Notes: generated by a model from the sequence alone, not told the origin. A DNA stretch of 64,000 nucleotides from Lachnospiraceae bacterium (GCA_017552715.1 JAFZOW010000061.1:34893-98892); one strand, 5' to 3'. Shown: positions 53,759 through 62,436, numbered from the stretch's first letter. Numbers and translations are program-made.

Positions 53759-54427
53759 GGGGGTCAGCTCCACCACCTTAAGCTTATCTCCGTCTACCGT
53801 AAAGCGCACGTTCAGTCCCTCATAGCTGATCCCCCATATGCGCTCTTCATCATGGATGAAAGCCGTCCGGGGATCCTGGGAAAGGATGCCGCAGAGGGCA
53901 GCGTATGTTTTTTCGGAAAGGCCGCTGCGCAGCTCTTCGGGAAATTCCACCGAAAGAACATGCCCCCGCAGGGCATCGGTAAAGCCGCCCCTTGCCTCCG
54001 GGTGTGCGTCCGCATAGGGCAGGTATGGCTTGATATCATAGATCGGAGTCCCGTCCAGCATATCCACGCCGCTCACCAGAAGCACCGGCCCCTCCTCTTC
54101 CGAAAGGACGGCTTTCAGTTCCACGCAGGAAAGGCCCAGGGGATTGGGGCGGAAGGGGGAACGTGTGGCAAAGACCCCCCTGCGTTCACGGCCTCCCAGC
54201 CGGGGAGGCGCCACGGTGGCGGCCCAGTCCTTCTTATGGTTTTCGGAAAAATCCCAGAGCAGCCACAGATGGGAGTATTCTTCTATCCCCCGCAGGGCAT
54301 CGGGCTGACGGTATTTCGGGGCAAAAACAATACGCCCTTCCGCCTCCGGCACCAGCCCGCTCTGGCGGGGGATGCCGAATTTCTCCGGGAAGGACGTATG
54401 AATGTGGGCGATGGCTTCAATCTGCAT
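53744..54427 (-). CDS. trmO: tRNA N6-threonylcarbamoyladenosine methyltransferase TrmO
   Basis: 227 residues. N-terminal beta-barrel domain (TsaA/YaeB fold) with IAHIHTSFPEKFGIPRQSGL, FAPKYRQPDALRGIEEYSHL, the signature TRSPFRPNPLGLSCVEL and VDMLDGTPIYDIKPYLPYAD. It methylates t6A37 of some tRNA-Thr using SAM. The C-terminal ~80 residues match the TrmO tail (DPRTAFIHDEERIWGISYEG). It lies 15 bases after ileS. Location beside ileS and tRNA-Cys gives a translation theme. Confidence 0.92.
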   Translation of the reverse strand: MQIEAIAHIHTSFPEKFGIPRQSGLVPEAEGRIVFAPKYRQPDALRGIEEYSHLWLLWDFSENHKKDWAATVAPPRLGGRERRGVFATRSPFRPNPLGLSCVELKAVLSEEEGPVLLVSGVDMLDGTPIYDIKPYLPYADAHPEARGGFTDALRGHVLSVEFPEELRSGLSEKTYAALCGILSQDPRTAFIHDEERIWGISYEGLNVRFTVDGDKLKVVELTPLTER

Positions 54428-54442
54428 ATACGCCCTTGTTTC

Positions 54443-57400
54443 TTATGATACCTTCTCTACTCCGAGAAGAACCTTTTCGCCGTTGATATTGCTCTCCTTT
54501 GCGGCGGCATTGGACTGTCCGTACTCGATGGAATCCGCCAGGAGCTTGATCTTCAGGCCTTCTTCATTGCGCTTCATGATATCGCAGATGCGCTCGTTTT
54601 CGTTCACATAGACGCGGATGCGGTCCATCACCTCGAAGCCGCTGTCCTTACGCATGTTCTGAAGCTTGCTGATAAGCTCGTTCACGAAGCCCTCTTCGAT
54701 GAGCTCGTCCGTAAGGTGCAGATCCATCACCACGGTCACATCTCCGTCCGCGGCTGCTTCAAAACCTTCCTTCTTGGCGATATCGATGAGCAGGTCATCC
54801 TTTGTAAGGGCCACTTCGCTGCCGTTCACATCAAACTTAAGCTCACCGCTGGCATTGAGTTCATCCATGGCAGCGTTGCCGTCCACGGCGGAGAGGTATT
54901 CCTGTATGCCCTTCAGCTGCTTACCGTATTTCGGACCCACGGTCTTTAACTGGGGCTTGAAGCTGTAGGAAGAATACTCACGGATATCATCGGCAAAGAC
55001 CAGCTCCTTGATGTTCAGCTCGTCCCGTACCACTGCCGCAAAGCTCTCTTCCATGGTGAAAGGCGCCTTTACGATCATCTTGGCGATGGGCTGACGGCTC
55101 TTGATGTTGGAAGCGTTACGCACGGCCAGACCGATGGTCTTCACCTTCAGCACCGCATCCATGGCCTCTTCCAGAGGCTTGTCGATATAATCCTTATTTA
55201 CCTCCGGATAGTCGCAGAGGTGAATGCTCTCCTTCGCAGAAGGATCCAGGCTCACCACCAGGTTCTGATAGATCTGCTCCGTCATGAAGGGGATCATGGG
55301 AGCCGCCACCTTGCTGATGGTCACCAGGGCGGTATAAAGAGTCATGTAGGCATTGATCTTGTCCTGCTCCATGCCCTTGGCCCAGAAACGTTCGCGGCCC
55401 CGGCGCACATACCAATTACTCATCTCATCCACGAACTGGTCCAGAGCCCTGGCAGCTTCGGGGATCTTATAGTCATTCAGATCACTGTCTACCTCACCCA
55501 CCACGGTGTTCAGACGGGAAAGCAGCCAGCGGTCCATGACATTCAGCTTGTCATACTCCAGCGTATACTTGGTGGCATCGAACTGGTCGATCTCGGCATA
55601 GAGTACCCAGAAGGCATAGGTGTTCCACAGGGTATCCATGAACTTGCGCTGGCCCTCGGTCACTGCACCGTCGTGGAAACGGTTGGGCAGCCAGGGAGCG
55701 GAATTGATATAGAAATACCAGCGGATGGCATCGGCTCCGTGCTTTTCCAGGGCATCAAAGGGATCCACGGCATTGCCTTTGCTCTTGCTCATCTTCTGGC
55801 CGTTCTCGTCCTGTACATGCCCCAGCACGATAACGTTCTGATAGCAGGGGCTGTCAAAGAGCAGTGTGGATTCGGCCAGCAGGGAATAGAACCAGCCTCG
55901 GGTCTGATCCACCGCCTCGGAAATGAACTGGGCGGGATACTGGGCCTCGAAGAGCTCCTTGTTCTCGAAAGGATAGTGATGCTGCGCATAAGGCATGGCA
56001 CCGGAATCGAACCAGCAGTCGATGACCTCCGGCACACGGTGCATGGTCTTTCCGCACTTGGGGCAGGGGAAGGTCACTTCGTCAATGTAGGGACGGTGCA
56101 GCTCCACCTCTGCTGCCTTGGGATCGCCGGAAAGCTCGGCAAGCTCCGCACGGCTGCCCACGGAATGGAACTCGCCGCACTCGCACTCCCAGATATTCAG
56201 CGGTGTACCCCAGTAACGGTTACGGCTGATAGCCCAGTCCTGCAGGTTCTCCAGCCAGTCGCCGAAACGGCCCTTACCGATGGAATCGGGGATCCAGTGG
56301 ATCTTGTTGTTATTGCGGATCATGTTTTCCTTCACCGCAGTCATCTTGATGTACCAGCTCTCCCGCGCATAGTAGAGCAGCGGAGTCTCGCAGCGCCAGC
56401 AATGAGGATAGCTGTGTTCAAACTTGGGTGCGGCAAAGAGGAGCTTGCGGGAAGACAGGTCCTTAAGTACCTCAGGATCGGCGCTCACCGCTCCTTCCTT
56501 GATCTCCTTCTCCGTAGGCTTGCAGCGCTGTCCGGCAAAGGGAGTCTCCTCCTTCATGCGGCCGGTCTCGTCCACCATCTGAACGAAGGGCAGGTCGTAT
56601 TTACGGCCCACATTGGCATCGTCTTCACCGAAGGCCGGTGCGATATGTACGATACCGGTACCGTCGGTCATGGTTACATATTCATCACATACTACATAGA
56701 AGCCTTTCTTTTTCTGCTTATCCGCAGCAAGCCTGGCACATTCATAAAGGGGCTCGTACTCTTTACGCTCCAGATCCGTACCTTTAAAGCTTTCCAGGAT
56801 CTCGTAGGAGGCTTTGCCCGCTTCCTTATCTTCCTTCGTGAGAAGCTGATCCAGCACCGTGTTCAGCAGGGCATCCGCCATGTAGTAGATGTTGCCGTCA
56901 ACGGCCTTCACCTTGCTATAGCTTTCCTTCGGGTTCACGCACAGTGCCACGTTGGAAGGCAGGGTCCAGGGTGTGGTGGTCCAGGCCAGGATATAGGCAT
57001 CCTCACCCACGCATTTGAAACGAACGATGGCCGAACGTTCCTTTACATCCTTATAACCCTGTGCCACTTCCTGTGCGGAAAGCGGGGTACCGCAGCGGGG
57101 GCAGTAAGGCACGATCTTGAAGCCCTTATAGAGCAGCTCCTTGTTCCAGATCTCCTTCAGTGCCCACCATACGCTCTCGATATAGTTGTCGTCGTAGGTC
57201 ACATAGGGATCATCCATATCCGCCCAGAAACCCACGGTACCGGAGAAATCCTCCCACATCCCCTTGTATTTCCAGACGCTTTCCTTACACTTTTTGATGA
57301 AGGGCTCCAGGCCGTAAGCTTCGATCTGGTCTTTGCCGTCCAGGCCCAGCTCCTTCTCCACCTCGATCTCTACCGGAAGACCATGGGTATCCCAGCCCGC

Positions 57401-57646
57401 CTTACGGGGAACCTTGTAACCCTTCATGGTCCGGTAACGGGGGATCATGTCCTTGATGACACGGGTCAGCACATGACCGATATGGGGTTTCCCGTTGGCT
57501 GTGGGAGGCCCGTCATAAAACATATAGGTAGGGCAGCCTTCCCGTTCCTCTATGCTCTTGCGGAAGATGTCCTTATCTTTCCAGAACTGCTCTACCGCTT
57601 TTTCTCTTGCAACAAAATTCTGATCCTTAGCTACCTTGCTGTACAT
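54443..57646 (-). CDS. ileS: Isoleucyl-tRNA synthetase (type 2-like)
   Basis: 1067 residues. Class I motifs: PHIGH (His55-His58, PPTANGKPHIGHV) and KMSKSKGN near 618. The editing domain contains ILAWTTTPWTLPSNVAL and TDGTGIVHIAPAFGEDDANV. GWDTHGLPVEIEVEKELGL and the ~1070-residue length, with a long C-terminal domain, resemble the eukaryote-like type 2 enzymes, which are typically less sensitive to mupirocin; that assignment is inference. AAGGAG precedes ATG. It is separated by 12 bases from the aminotransferase gene, so no T-box lies directly upstream. Confidence 0.96.
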   Translation of the reverse strand: MYSKVAKDQNFVAREKAVEQFWKDKDIFRKSIEEREGCPTYMFYDGPPTANGKPHIGHVLTRVIKDMIPRYRTMKGYKVPRKAGWDTHGLPVEIEVEKELGLDGKDQIEAYGLEPFIKKCKESVWKYKGMWEDFSGTVGFWADMDDPYVTYDDNYIESVWWALKEIWNKELLYKGFKIVPYCPRCGTPLSAQEVAQGYKDVKERSAIVRFKCVGEDAYILAWTTTPWTLPSNVALCVNPKESYSKVKAVDGNIYYMADALLNTVLDQLLTKEDKEAGKASYEILESFKGTDLERKEYEPLYECARLAADKQKKKGFYVVCDEYVTMTDGTGIVHIAPAFGEDDANVGRKYDLPFVQMVDETGRMKEETPFAGQRCKPTEKEIKEGAVSADPEVLKDLSSRKLLFAAPKFEHSYPHCWRCETPLLYYARESWYIKMTAVKENMIRNNNKIHWIPDSIGKGRFGDWLENLQDWAISRNRYWGTPLNIWECECGEFHSVGSRAELAELSGDPKAAEVELHRPYIDEVTFPCPKCGKTMHRVPEVIDCWFDSGAMPYAQHHYPFENKELFEAQYPAQFISEAVDQTRGWFYSLLAESTLLFDSPCYQNVIVLGHVQDENGQKMSKSKGNAVDPFDALEKHGADAIRWYFYINSAPWLPNRFHDGAVTEGQRKFMDTLWNTYAFWVLYAEIDQFDATKYTLEYDKLNVMDRWLLSRLNTVVGEVDSDLNDYKIPEAARALDQFVDEMSNWYVRRGRERFWAKGMEQDKINAYMTLYTALVTISKVAAPMIPFMTEQIYQNLVVSLDPSAKESIHLCDYPEVNKDYIDKPLEEAMDAVLKVKTIGLAVRNASNIKSRQPIAKMIVKAPFTMEESFAAVVRDELNIKELVFADDIREYSSYSFKPQLKTVGPKYGKQLKGIQEYLSAVDGNAAMDELNASGELKFDVNGSEVALTKDDLLIDIAKKEGFEAAADGDVTVVMDLHLTDELIEEGFVNELISKLQNMRKDSGFEVMDRIRVYVNENERICDIMKRNEEGLKIKLLADSIEYGQSNAAAKESNINGEKVLLGVEKVS

Positions 57647-57658
57647 GATATATTCTCC

Positions 57659-58831
57659 TTATCGTTTCTCATTTCGAAGTCTGTTGATGAACTTTTCCAG
57701 ACGCCCTATCGCTACACGAAGGTTGTCAATGGAATAGGCGTAGGATATCCGCAAAAAGCCTTCTCCGCTGTCACCGAAGGCCGTTCCCGGAACCACCGCC
57801 ACATGTTCCTCCTTTACAAATCGCATGGCAAACTCTTCAGAGCTTAAGCCGAACTCACTGATACAGGGAAATACATAAAAGGCACCGTAGGGTTCGAAGC
57901 AGGAAAGTCCCATCTTCCGGAAAGCGTCCATAAGAAAACGCCGCCGCTGGTCGTAGGCATCCCGCATCTCCGCCACGTCCTTATCCCCGTGCCGCAAAGC
58001 CTCTATCGCCGCATACTGACTGGTGGTAGGGGCACACATGATAGCAAACTGATGGATCTTGAGCATCTGCTTTAATATCAGTTCCGGTGCACAGGCATAT
58101 CCCAGGCGCCAGCCGGTCATGGCATAGGCCTTGGAAAAGCCGTTGATCAGCACCGTACGCTCCCGCATACCGGGAAACTGTGTGATGGACACATGATCCC
58201 CTTTATAGGAAAGCTCGGAATAGATCTCGTCGCTGAGCACATAAAGATCATGCTTTTCGATGACCTTTGCCAGAGCCTCCAGATCACTCTTCTCCAGAAT
58301 GGCGCCGGTAGGGTTATTGGGGAAGGGCAGCACCAGGAGCTTGGTCTTCTCCGTAACAGCCGCCTCCAGCTCCGCCGCCGTTAAGCGGAAATCGTTTTCC
58401 GCCTTCAGGGGGATGATCACCGGCTTCCCGCCTGCCAGCACACAACAGGGTTCGTAGGAAACATAAGAAGGCTGGGGGATGAGTACTTCGTCCCCGGGAT
58501 CCAGCATGGCCCGCATGGCGATATCGATACCCTCGCTGCCGCCTACGGTCACCATCACTTCATTATCCGGATCGTAATCCACTCCTATGCGCCGCTTCAG
58601 ATACGCGGTGATCTCCTGACGCAGTTCCTTCAGGCCCGTATTGGAGGTATAAAAGGTGCGTCCTCTTTCCAGAGAATAGATGCCCTCATCCCTTATGTGC
58701 CAGGGGGTATCGAAATCCGGTTCCCCCACGCCCAGGCTGATCACATCCTTCATCTCGCTGGCGATATCAAAGAATTTTCTTATTCCCGAGGGTTTGATCC
58801 CTTTTATTGTCGTAGATAACGGGTCTCTCAC
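57659..58831 (-). CDS. Class I/II PLP aminotransferase
   Basis: 390 residues, fold type I. SLGVGEPDFDTPWHI, TYSxxG-type substrate segment SYVSYEPCCVLAGGKPVII, PFPNNPTGAIL (PLP Asn/Asp region), DLYVLSDEIYSEL and the PLP lysine in LINGFSKAYAMTGWRLGYAC. It is close to the AspC/PatA group, so the substrate might be aspartate, aromatic or other amino acids. The start is GTG, overlapping the stop of the Lrp gene (GTGA). Coupling to an Lrp regulator is common for enzymes controlled by amino acid levels. Confidence 0.92.
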   Translation of the reverse strand: MRDPLSTTIKGIKPSGIRKFFDIASEMKDVISLGVGEPDFDTPWHIRDEGIYSLERGRTFYTSNTGLKELRQEITAYLKRRIGVDYDPDNEVMVTVGGSEGIDIAMRAMLDPGDEVLIPQPSYVSYEPCCVLAGGKPVIIPLKAENDFRLTAAELEAAVTEKTKLLVLPFPNNPTGAILEKSDLEALAKVIEKHDLYVLSDEIYSELSYKGDHVSITQFPGMRERTVLINGFSKAYAMTGWRLGYACAPELILKQMLKIHQFAIMCAPTTSQYAAIEALRHGDKDVAEMRDAYDQRRRFLMDAFRKMGLSCFEPYGAFYVFPCISEFGLSSEEFAMRFVKEEHVAVVPGTAFGDSGEGFLRISYAYSIDNLRVAIGRLEKFINRLRNEKR

Positions 58832-59313
58832 GGCGAGATCACCTGCCTCTCATCTTCACTCTTCTTAGCCATGATGGTACCGTGATCCTTATACTTCTTC
58901 AGGATAAAGTGGGTCGCGGTGCTCAGCACGGAATCCAGGGTGGAGAGCTTATCCGAAACAAAGCTGCTCACCTCTTTTAAGGACTTACCCTCCAGAGTCA
59001 CCAGCAGATCGTAACCGCCGCTGATCAGGTATACGCTCTTTACTTCCGGATACATATAGATACGCTCGGCGATACGGTCAAAGCCCTGTCCTCTCTGCAG
59101 CGTGCAGCGTACTTCGATGAGGGCCGTAACGCTCTCCATCTCGGTCTTTTCCCAGTCGATCATGGTATGATAGCCGCAGATGATGCCTTCCTCTTCCATC
59201 TGCTTCATCTGTCCGGCCACTTCCTCTTCGGAAACACCCAGACGTACTGCCAGCTCGGCAAGCTCCACCCGGCTGTCCTTTTCAATGTTCTTCAGTATCT
59301 CCTCACGTAACAT
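58828..59313 (-). CDS. Lrp/AsnC family transcriptional regulator
   Basis: 161 residues from ATG at 59313, which has AAGGAGG; the open frame upstream to 59499 reads the repeat tail of the preceding gene out of frame and is Arg-rich nonsense. Winged helix-turn-helix at ~2-55 (ILKNIEKDSRVELAELAVRL, VSEEEVAGQMKQMEEEGII), then the RAM/AsnC ligand domain (VTALIEVRCT, IYMYPEVKSVYLISGGYDLL, VTLEGKSLKEVSSFV). It probably senses an amino acid and controls the aminotransferase with which it is translationally coupled. Confidence 0.92.
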   Translation of the reverse strand: MLREEILKNIEKDSRVELAELAVRLGVSEEEVAGQMKQMEEEGIICGYHTMIDWEKTEMESVTALIEVRCTLQRGQGFDRIAERIYMYPEVKSVYLISGGYDLLVTLEGKSLKEVSSFVSDKLSTLDSVLSTATHFILKKYKDHGTIMAKKSEDERQVISP

Positions 59314-59323
59314 AGCTTCCTCC

Positions 59324-60268
59324 TTATTCGTCCTCTGCCGGAGCATCCGCAGGAGCTTCCGCCGTCCCTTCCCGGGGCGTATCCTGTGTCTCCTCCGGAG
59401 TCTGTTCCTCTGTCCGTTCCTGCGTATCTTCCTGTGTCTGCGCCTCTTCCTGTGCCTGTGCCTCTTCCTGTTCGGCTCTTGCCTGGGCTTCGGCGACAAG
59501 CTCTTCTATCCCTTCCATATCCTCATAACCTTCGGGAATACTGGGAGGATAATTGATCTCCAGCGGAAGGAAGATGACTGCCTCCCCGCGGCCGATATTG
59601 GAAAAAGCTGAATTCTGCAGCGCGGAGGCTGCCCCGGGCAGGTTAAGCTTCTCGCTTGCTTTTCCCAGGATCAGCTTCGTAACCCCGTCTTCCGTCACGA
59701 TCTCCGATGCGGTCATCTCCGTATCCCAGCTCGTGCAGTTCTTCTCAAGATATTCCATCAGTGCGGCCTTGTCGCAGGTCACCGCAAGGTCCACTGTAAT
59801 ACCCTGCTGCTCCAGATCCTTGCCCAATGTGTAACGTCGGATGGGATCCAGCCCTTCTCTCATGGCCGCCACCTCATCGATGGCTTCCGGATTCGTCCAC
59901 TCAAGCCCCATCTGCCGCAGGCTTGTGGGTACACGATGCTTCCCGGCCACCTCAAGTTCAAAGGGGGTATCCAGCACGGAATCCACATAAGAACGGACCT
60001 TTCTCTTTGCTTCCTTCACCGTAAGGCCCGATACATCCACGCTGCCCACCGCCACATTGTCAAACAGCTTCACATCCGCATAACGGTCGGGGTTTTCCTC
60101 CTCGATCCAGCCCCCCGATGTGTTCACGGGGTCACTGTGAAAACGTATACCATAGGAGCAGAACAATATCACGGCCGCTATGATGAGCACGGCATCTACG
60201 ATCACGGAACTCAAACGGTCCCGGTCCCATTCACCGTTCGGTTTCAGATACCTCTTCAGCTTTTTCAC
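59324..60268 (-). CDS. Membrane-anchored YoaR-like protein with Glu/Gln-rich tail
   Basis: 314 residues, GTG start at 60268 with GGAG upstream. One N-terminal helix (VDAVLIIAAVILFCSYGI, ~26-43). The outer part has NVAVGSVDVSGLTVKEAKRK, the start of a peptidoglycan-binding-4 (YoaR/VanW-type) domain, and a similar second region (DLAVTCDKAALMEYLEKN). The last ~75 residues are a low-complexity tail of Glu, Gln, Thr, Ala repeats (EEAQAQEEAQTQEDTQERTE). There is no VanW or L,D-transpeptidase domain. It probably binds the wall. It is followed by lrp after 10 bases. Confidence 0.8.
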   Translation of the reverse strand: MKKLKRYLKPNGEWDRDRLSSVIVDAVLIIAAVILFCSYGIRFHSDPVNTSGGWIEEENPDRYADVKLFDNVAVGSVDVSGLTVKEAKRKVRSYVDSVLDTPFELEVAGKHRVPTSLRQMGLEWTNPEAIDEVAAMREGLDPIRRYTLGKDLEQQGITVDLAVTCDKAALMEYLEKNCTSWDTEMTASEIVTEDGVTKLILGKASEKLNLPGAASALQNSAFSNIGRGEAVIFLPLEINYPPSIPEGYEDMEGIEELVAEAQARAEQEEAQAQEEAQTQEDTQERTEEQTPEETQDTPREGTAEAPADAPAEDE

Positions 60269-60301
60269 TCTTGCATACTCCGATCAATTGTTATACACTC
60301 A

Positions 60302-60409
60302 TCACATGGACAGCGCTGCCGCAACGGTAGGCAGTACCATGGCGATGGTCAGTATGACGATCACGATGGTGGTAAAGATCTTTCGTTTTTTGTTGTTCAT
60401 ATTAAACAT
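60302..60409 (-). CDS. Small single-pass membrane protein (35 aa)
   Basis: A short frame: ATG at 60409, TGA at 60302. It reads MFNMNNKKRKIF then a hydrophobic helix TTIVIVILTIAMVLPTVAAA and ends LSM. GGAGGG lies eight bases before ATG. A positively charged start plus one helix is typical of small regulatory or accessory membrane proteins. It precedes the YoaR-like gene by 33 bases on the same strand and is likely its first operon partner. I recognise no named family. Confidence 0.7.
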   Translation of the reverse strand: MFNMNNKKRKIFTTIVIVILTIAMVLPTVAAALSM

Positions 60410-60432
60410 TTGCATACCCTCCGGAGTACTGA

Positions 60433-61035
60433 ATGTTCATGCCAGTTTTTACCTGCGTACTGATCCTGATCGCAGCCATTGCCATAGCAGGCCGCCGGAA
60501 TCTGTCACGCGTCAACAAAAAGCTTTCCGATTTTCAGGAACGGGAGCTGGCTGCCAATGCAGTCCGGCGTCAGCCCCTGGACGATCTGGAATATCTTCAC
60601 ATCCCCGATGCCTTTTTCGGATATCCCTCAGACGATGCCGTCCACGATTGTCACGAAGCCCTGCACATCCTGACGGGTCTGAAAGACGAATCCATCGTCA
60701 ATCTTACGGGACTTACCAACACGGATCTGAAGGAACGTTACGGTCCCGCCAATCTGCCGGACTTAAGCCGCTTCGACCAGAACTATACCTCTATGGTACG
60801 GGCCTTGCAGATGTATGCATCCTGGCTGGCCAAAGAGGGACATGATGCGGAAGCTATCTCCCTGCTGGAATATTCCCTGGGCACAGGCTGCGATATCAGC
60901 GCCTCCTACAGGCTTCTTGCGGAACTCTATAAAAGAAACGACCGAAGCGACGAGATCTCTCATCTGAAGGAACTGGCCTCTTCCGTAAATTCCGTGATGC
61001 GCTCCTCCATCCTCCGCAGTCTGGAGGAATCCTGA
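60433..61035 (+). CDS. Membrane-anchored protein of unknown function (200 aa)
   Basis: N-terminal helix (MPVFTCVLILIAAIAIAG) followed by a basic, helical cytoplasmic part: LSRVNKKLSDFQERELAANA, YLHIPDAFFGY, TLGxx-free stretch, and paired helices (MVRALQMYASWLAKEGHDAE, AISLLEYSLGTGCDISASYR, LLAELYKRNDRSDEISHLKE) that resemble TPR repeats. GGAG lies six bases before ATG. It is divergent from the 35-residue gene with start codons only 23 bases apart. Function not recognised. Confidence 0.75.
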   Translation: MFMPVFTCVLILIAAIAIAGRRNLSRVNKKLSDFQERELAANAVRRQPLDDLEYLHIPDAFFGYPSDDAVHDCHEALHILTGLKDESIVNLTGLTNTDLKERYGPANLPDLSRFDQNYTSMVRALQMYASWLAKEGHDAEAISLLEYSLGTGCDISASYRLLAELYKRNDRSDEISHLKELASSVNSVMRSSILRSLEES

Positions 61036-61071
61036 ACGTAATACTCCGGTATCCCCCGGGTCCCTTTCTTC

Positions 61072-62004
61072 TTATTGAATATTCCCGGGAGCCTTGATCC
61101 CCCAGATCAGATTCCGCCACTGTTCCAGCTGTTCCACCGTCAAAAAGCCGTTGCTGGTCCCCACATAGCCGATCTTGTAGGAAGCAAAGAGCAATGCGTC
61201 TTTAATGGCGGCGGTTGAATCCCCAGTCTCCAGATAAAAGTGCAGGAAGCAGGCCAGCAAAGCATTGCCGGCACCTGCGGTATTTACGACTTCATTGGTC
61301 TTTACCGTATTGTAATGTACATTGATATTGCGCTTACGGTCGTAAAGGACCAGTCCCTTGGCGCCCTGTCCCAGGATGATGATATCCGTATTGTACTTAT
61401 CGGCTATACTCTTCACAAAATCGAAGGGATCCTCGGTAAGCGTATCGTCGCTGAAATACAATACCGATGCCGCCGAAAGGAAATCCTCATTATACTGTTC
61501 CTTCTCCCGGCGGAATTCATGGATATTGACCGCTATGGGCTTATTAAAACGCTGTGCCGCCTTGATGAAAGGCCGGCAGAAATTGGCATTGGACAGGACC
61601 ACCATATCACTGTGGGCGATATGAGGCGGCACCATGGCCATATCATAGGTAATGTCACGCAGGCCCTTGATATCTTCAAAGATCTGCTGGTTTCTTTCCT
61701 TATCACAAAGGATGACCTGCATGGGCATGTCATCCGCCAGAGGCAGCATCAGATCCGTTTCGATCTTCACCTTATGCCCCGGGTTGCTCAGGAGCTTCAT
61801 ATCCGTATCCCGGCCTACTACCGAGAGCAGTCTTACCTCATCTCCCAGCCAGGTAAGGGCCACCGTTTCGTTATAGGCATCCCCGCCGGGTGCGATATTG
61901 ATGGAAAAGGGGGTGCTGCTCATGGGCACATATTCCACAGGCAGATGTTCCACATTGACGATCGTCTCCAGCTGCGTTATACCGGCAACAACAAATGTGC
62001 TCAT
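61072..62004 (-). CDS. PfkB/ribokinase-family protein with altered catalytic site
   Basis: 310 residues. Family N-terminal pattern INIAPGGDAYNETVALTWLG and VVGRDTD; C-terminal pattern EVVNTAGAGNALLACFLHFY. In active PfkB kinases this reads DTxGAGDxF, where the second Asp is the catalytic base. Here both Asp positions are Asn (codon AAT at the GAGN site), so phosphoryl transfer should be impaired unless another residue serves. It could be a sugar or nucleoside sensor, or a kinase with unusual chemistry. GGAGGAGG precedes ATG; consensus promoter at 62050-62078. Confidence 0.87.
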   Translation of the reverse strand: MSTFVVAGITQLETIVNVEHLPVEYVPMSSTPFSINIAPGGDAYNETVALTWLGDEVRLLSVVGRDTDMKLLSNPGHKVKIETDLMLPLADDMPMQVILCDKERNQQIFEDIKGLRDITYDMAMVPPHIAHSDMVVLSNANFCRPFIKAAQRFNKPIAVNIHEFRREKEQYNEDFLSAASVLYFSDDTLTEDPFDFVKSIADKYNTDIIILGQGAKGLVLYDRKRNINVHYNTVKTNEVVNTAGAGNALLACFLHFYLETGDSTAAIKDALLFASYKIGYVGTSNGFLTVEQLEQWRNLIWGIKAPGNIQ

Positions 62005-62049
62005 AGGCCTTCCTCCTCCATCTTCATGAAATGAAAAAACACTTAAGAT

Positions 62050-62078
62050 ATTATAAACTTACGCCCGTAGCTTGTCAA
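62050..62078 (-). promoter_or_regulatory. Perfect consensus promoter of the PfkB-type gene
   Basis: Minus strand: TTGACA (62073-62078), 17 bases, TATAAT (62050-62055). Its -35 box overlaps that of the divergent promoter by five of six bases. Confidence 0.85.
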
Positions 62079-62100
62079 TTAAACTTAGCTGTGCTAAAAT
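62072..62100 (+). promoter_or_regulatory. Promoter of the DUF1858 gene
   Basis: Plus strand: TTGTCA (62072-62077), 17 bases, TAAAAT (62095-62100). The heptamer TTGTCAA serves as -35 element on both strands. Confidence 0.8.
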
Positions 62101-62125
62101 CGATGTTCGGAAGGAAGTGAGAGAG

Positions 62126-62401
62126 ATGTTCGGTTTCGGAAAAAAAGAGGATGCGGCTGCGGTGGATAAAGAAAAGAGCACAGCCGAAGCTACGGAAGAA
62201 ACAGTGATCACAAAGGATATGCTGGTAACGGATGCGCTGATGCTCAATCCCAATCTGGCACCGGTGCTGATGCAGGCCGGGATGTACTGCTTCTCCTGTC
62301 CGGCTTCCATGGGAGAGACCCTGGAGGAAGCGGCCATGGTCCACGGCTTCGATGTGGACGACATTCTGGAAGCGGTCAACAAACTGGAAAAAGAAGCATA
62401 A
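62126..62401 (+). CDS. DUF1858 domain protein
   Basis: 91 residues from ATG at 62126 (GGAAGTGAGAGAG upstream); a TTG further up is not used because it lies in the promoter. An acidic/basic N-terminal ~30 residues (KKEDAAAVDKEKSTAEATEE) precede the DUF1858 domain: ITKDMLVTDALMLNPNLAPV, LMQAGMYCFSCPASMGETLE and a helical end. The C-x2-C is the conserved cysteine pair of this family, often associated with hybrid cluster or Fe-S proteins. A possible redox or metal role is inference. Confidence 0.88.
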   Translation: MFGFGKKEDAAAVDKEKSTAEATEETVITKDMLVTDALMLNPNLAPVLMQAGMYCFSCPASMGETLEEAAMVHGFDVDDILEAVNKLEKEA

Positions 62402-62436
62402 AAAACCCCCGCCTCATCGGCGGGGTGATCTTTTTT
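62401..62436. terminator. Bidirectional terminator
   Basis: CCCCGCC (62407-62413), loop TCATC, GGCGGGG (62419-62425), with A-run on the left and TTTTTT at 62431-62436. It serves the DUF1858 gene (plus) and the SCP2-like gene (minus). Confidence 0.88.

Noticed and set aside
57647-57658. T-box riboswitch before ileS
   Set aside because: Only 12 bases separate ileS from the aminotransferase gene, so no leader RNA exists there; serS likewise overlaps the gene before it.
59314-59499. Arg/His-rich extension of the Lrp regulator
   Set aside because: It is the out-of-frame reading of the Glu/Gln repeat tail of the YoaR-like gene.
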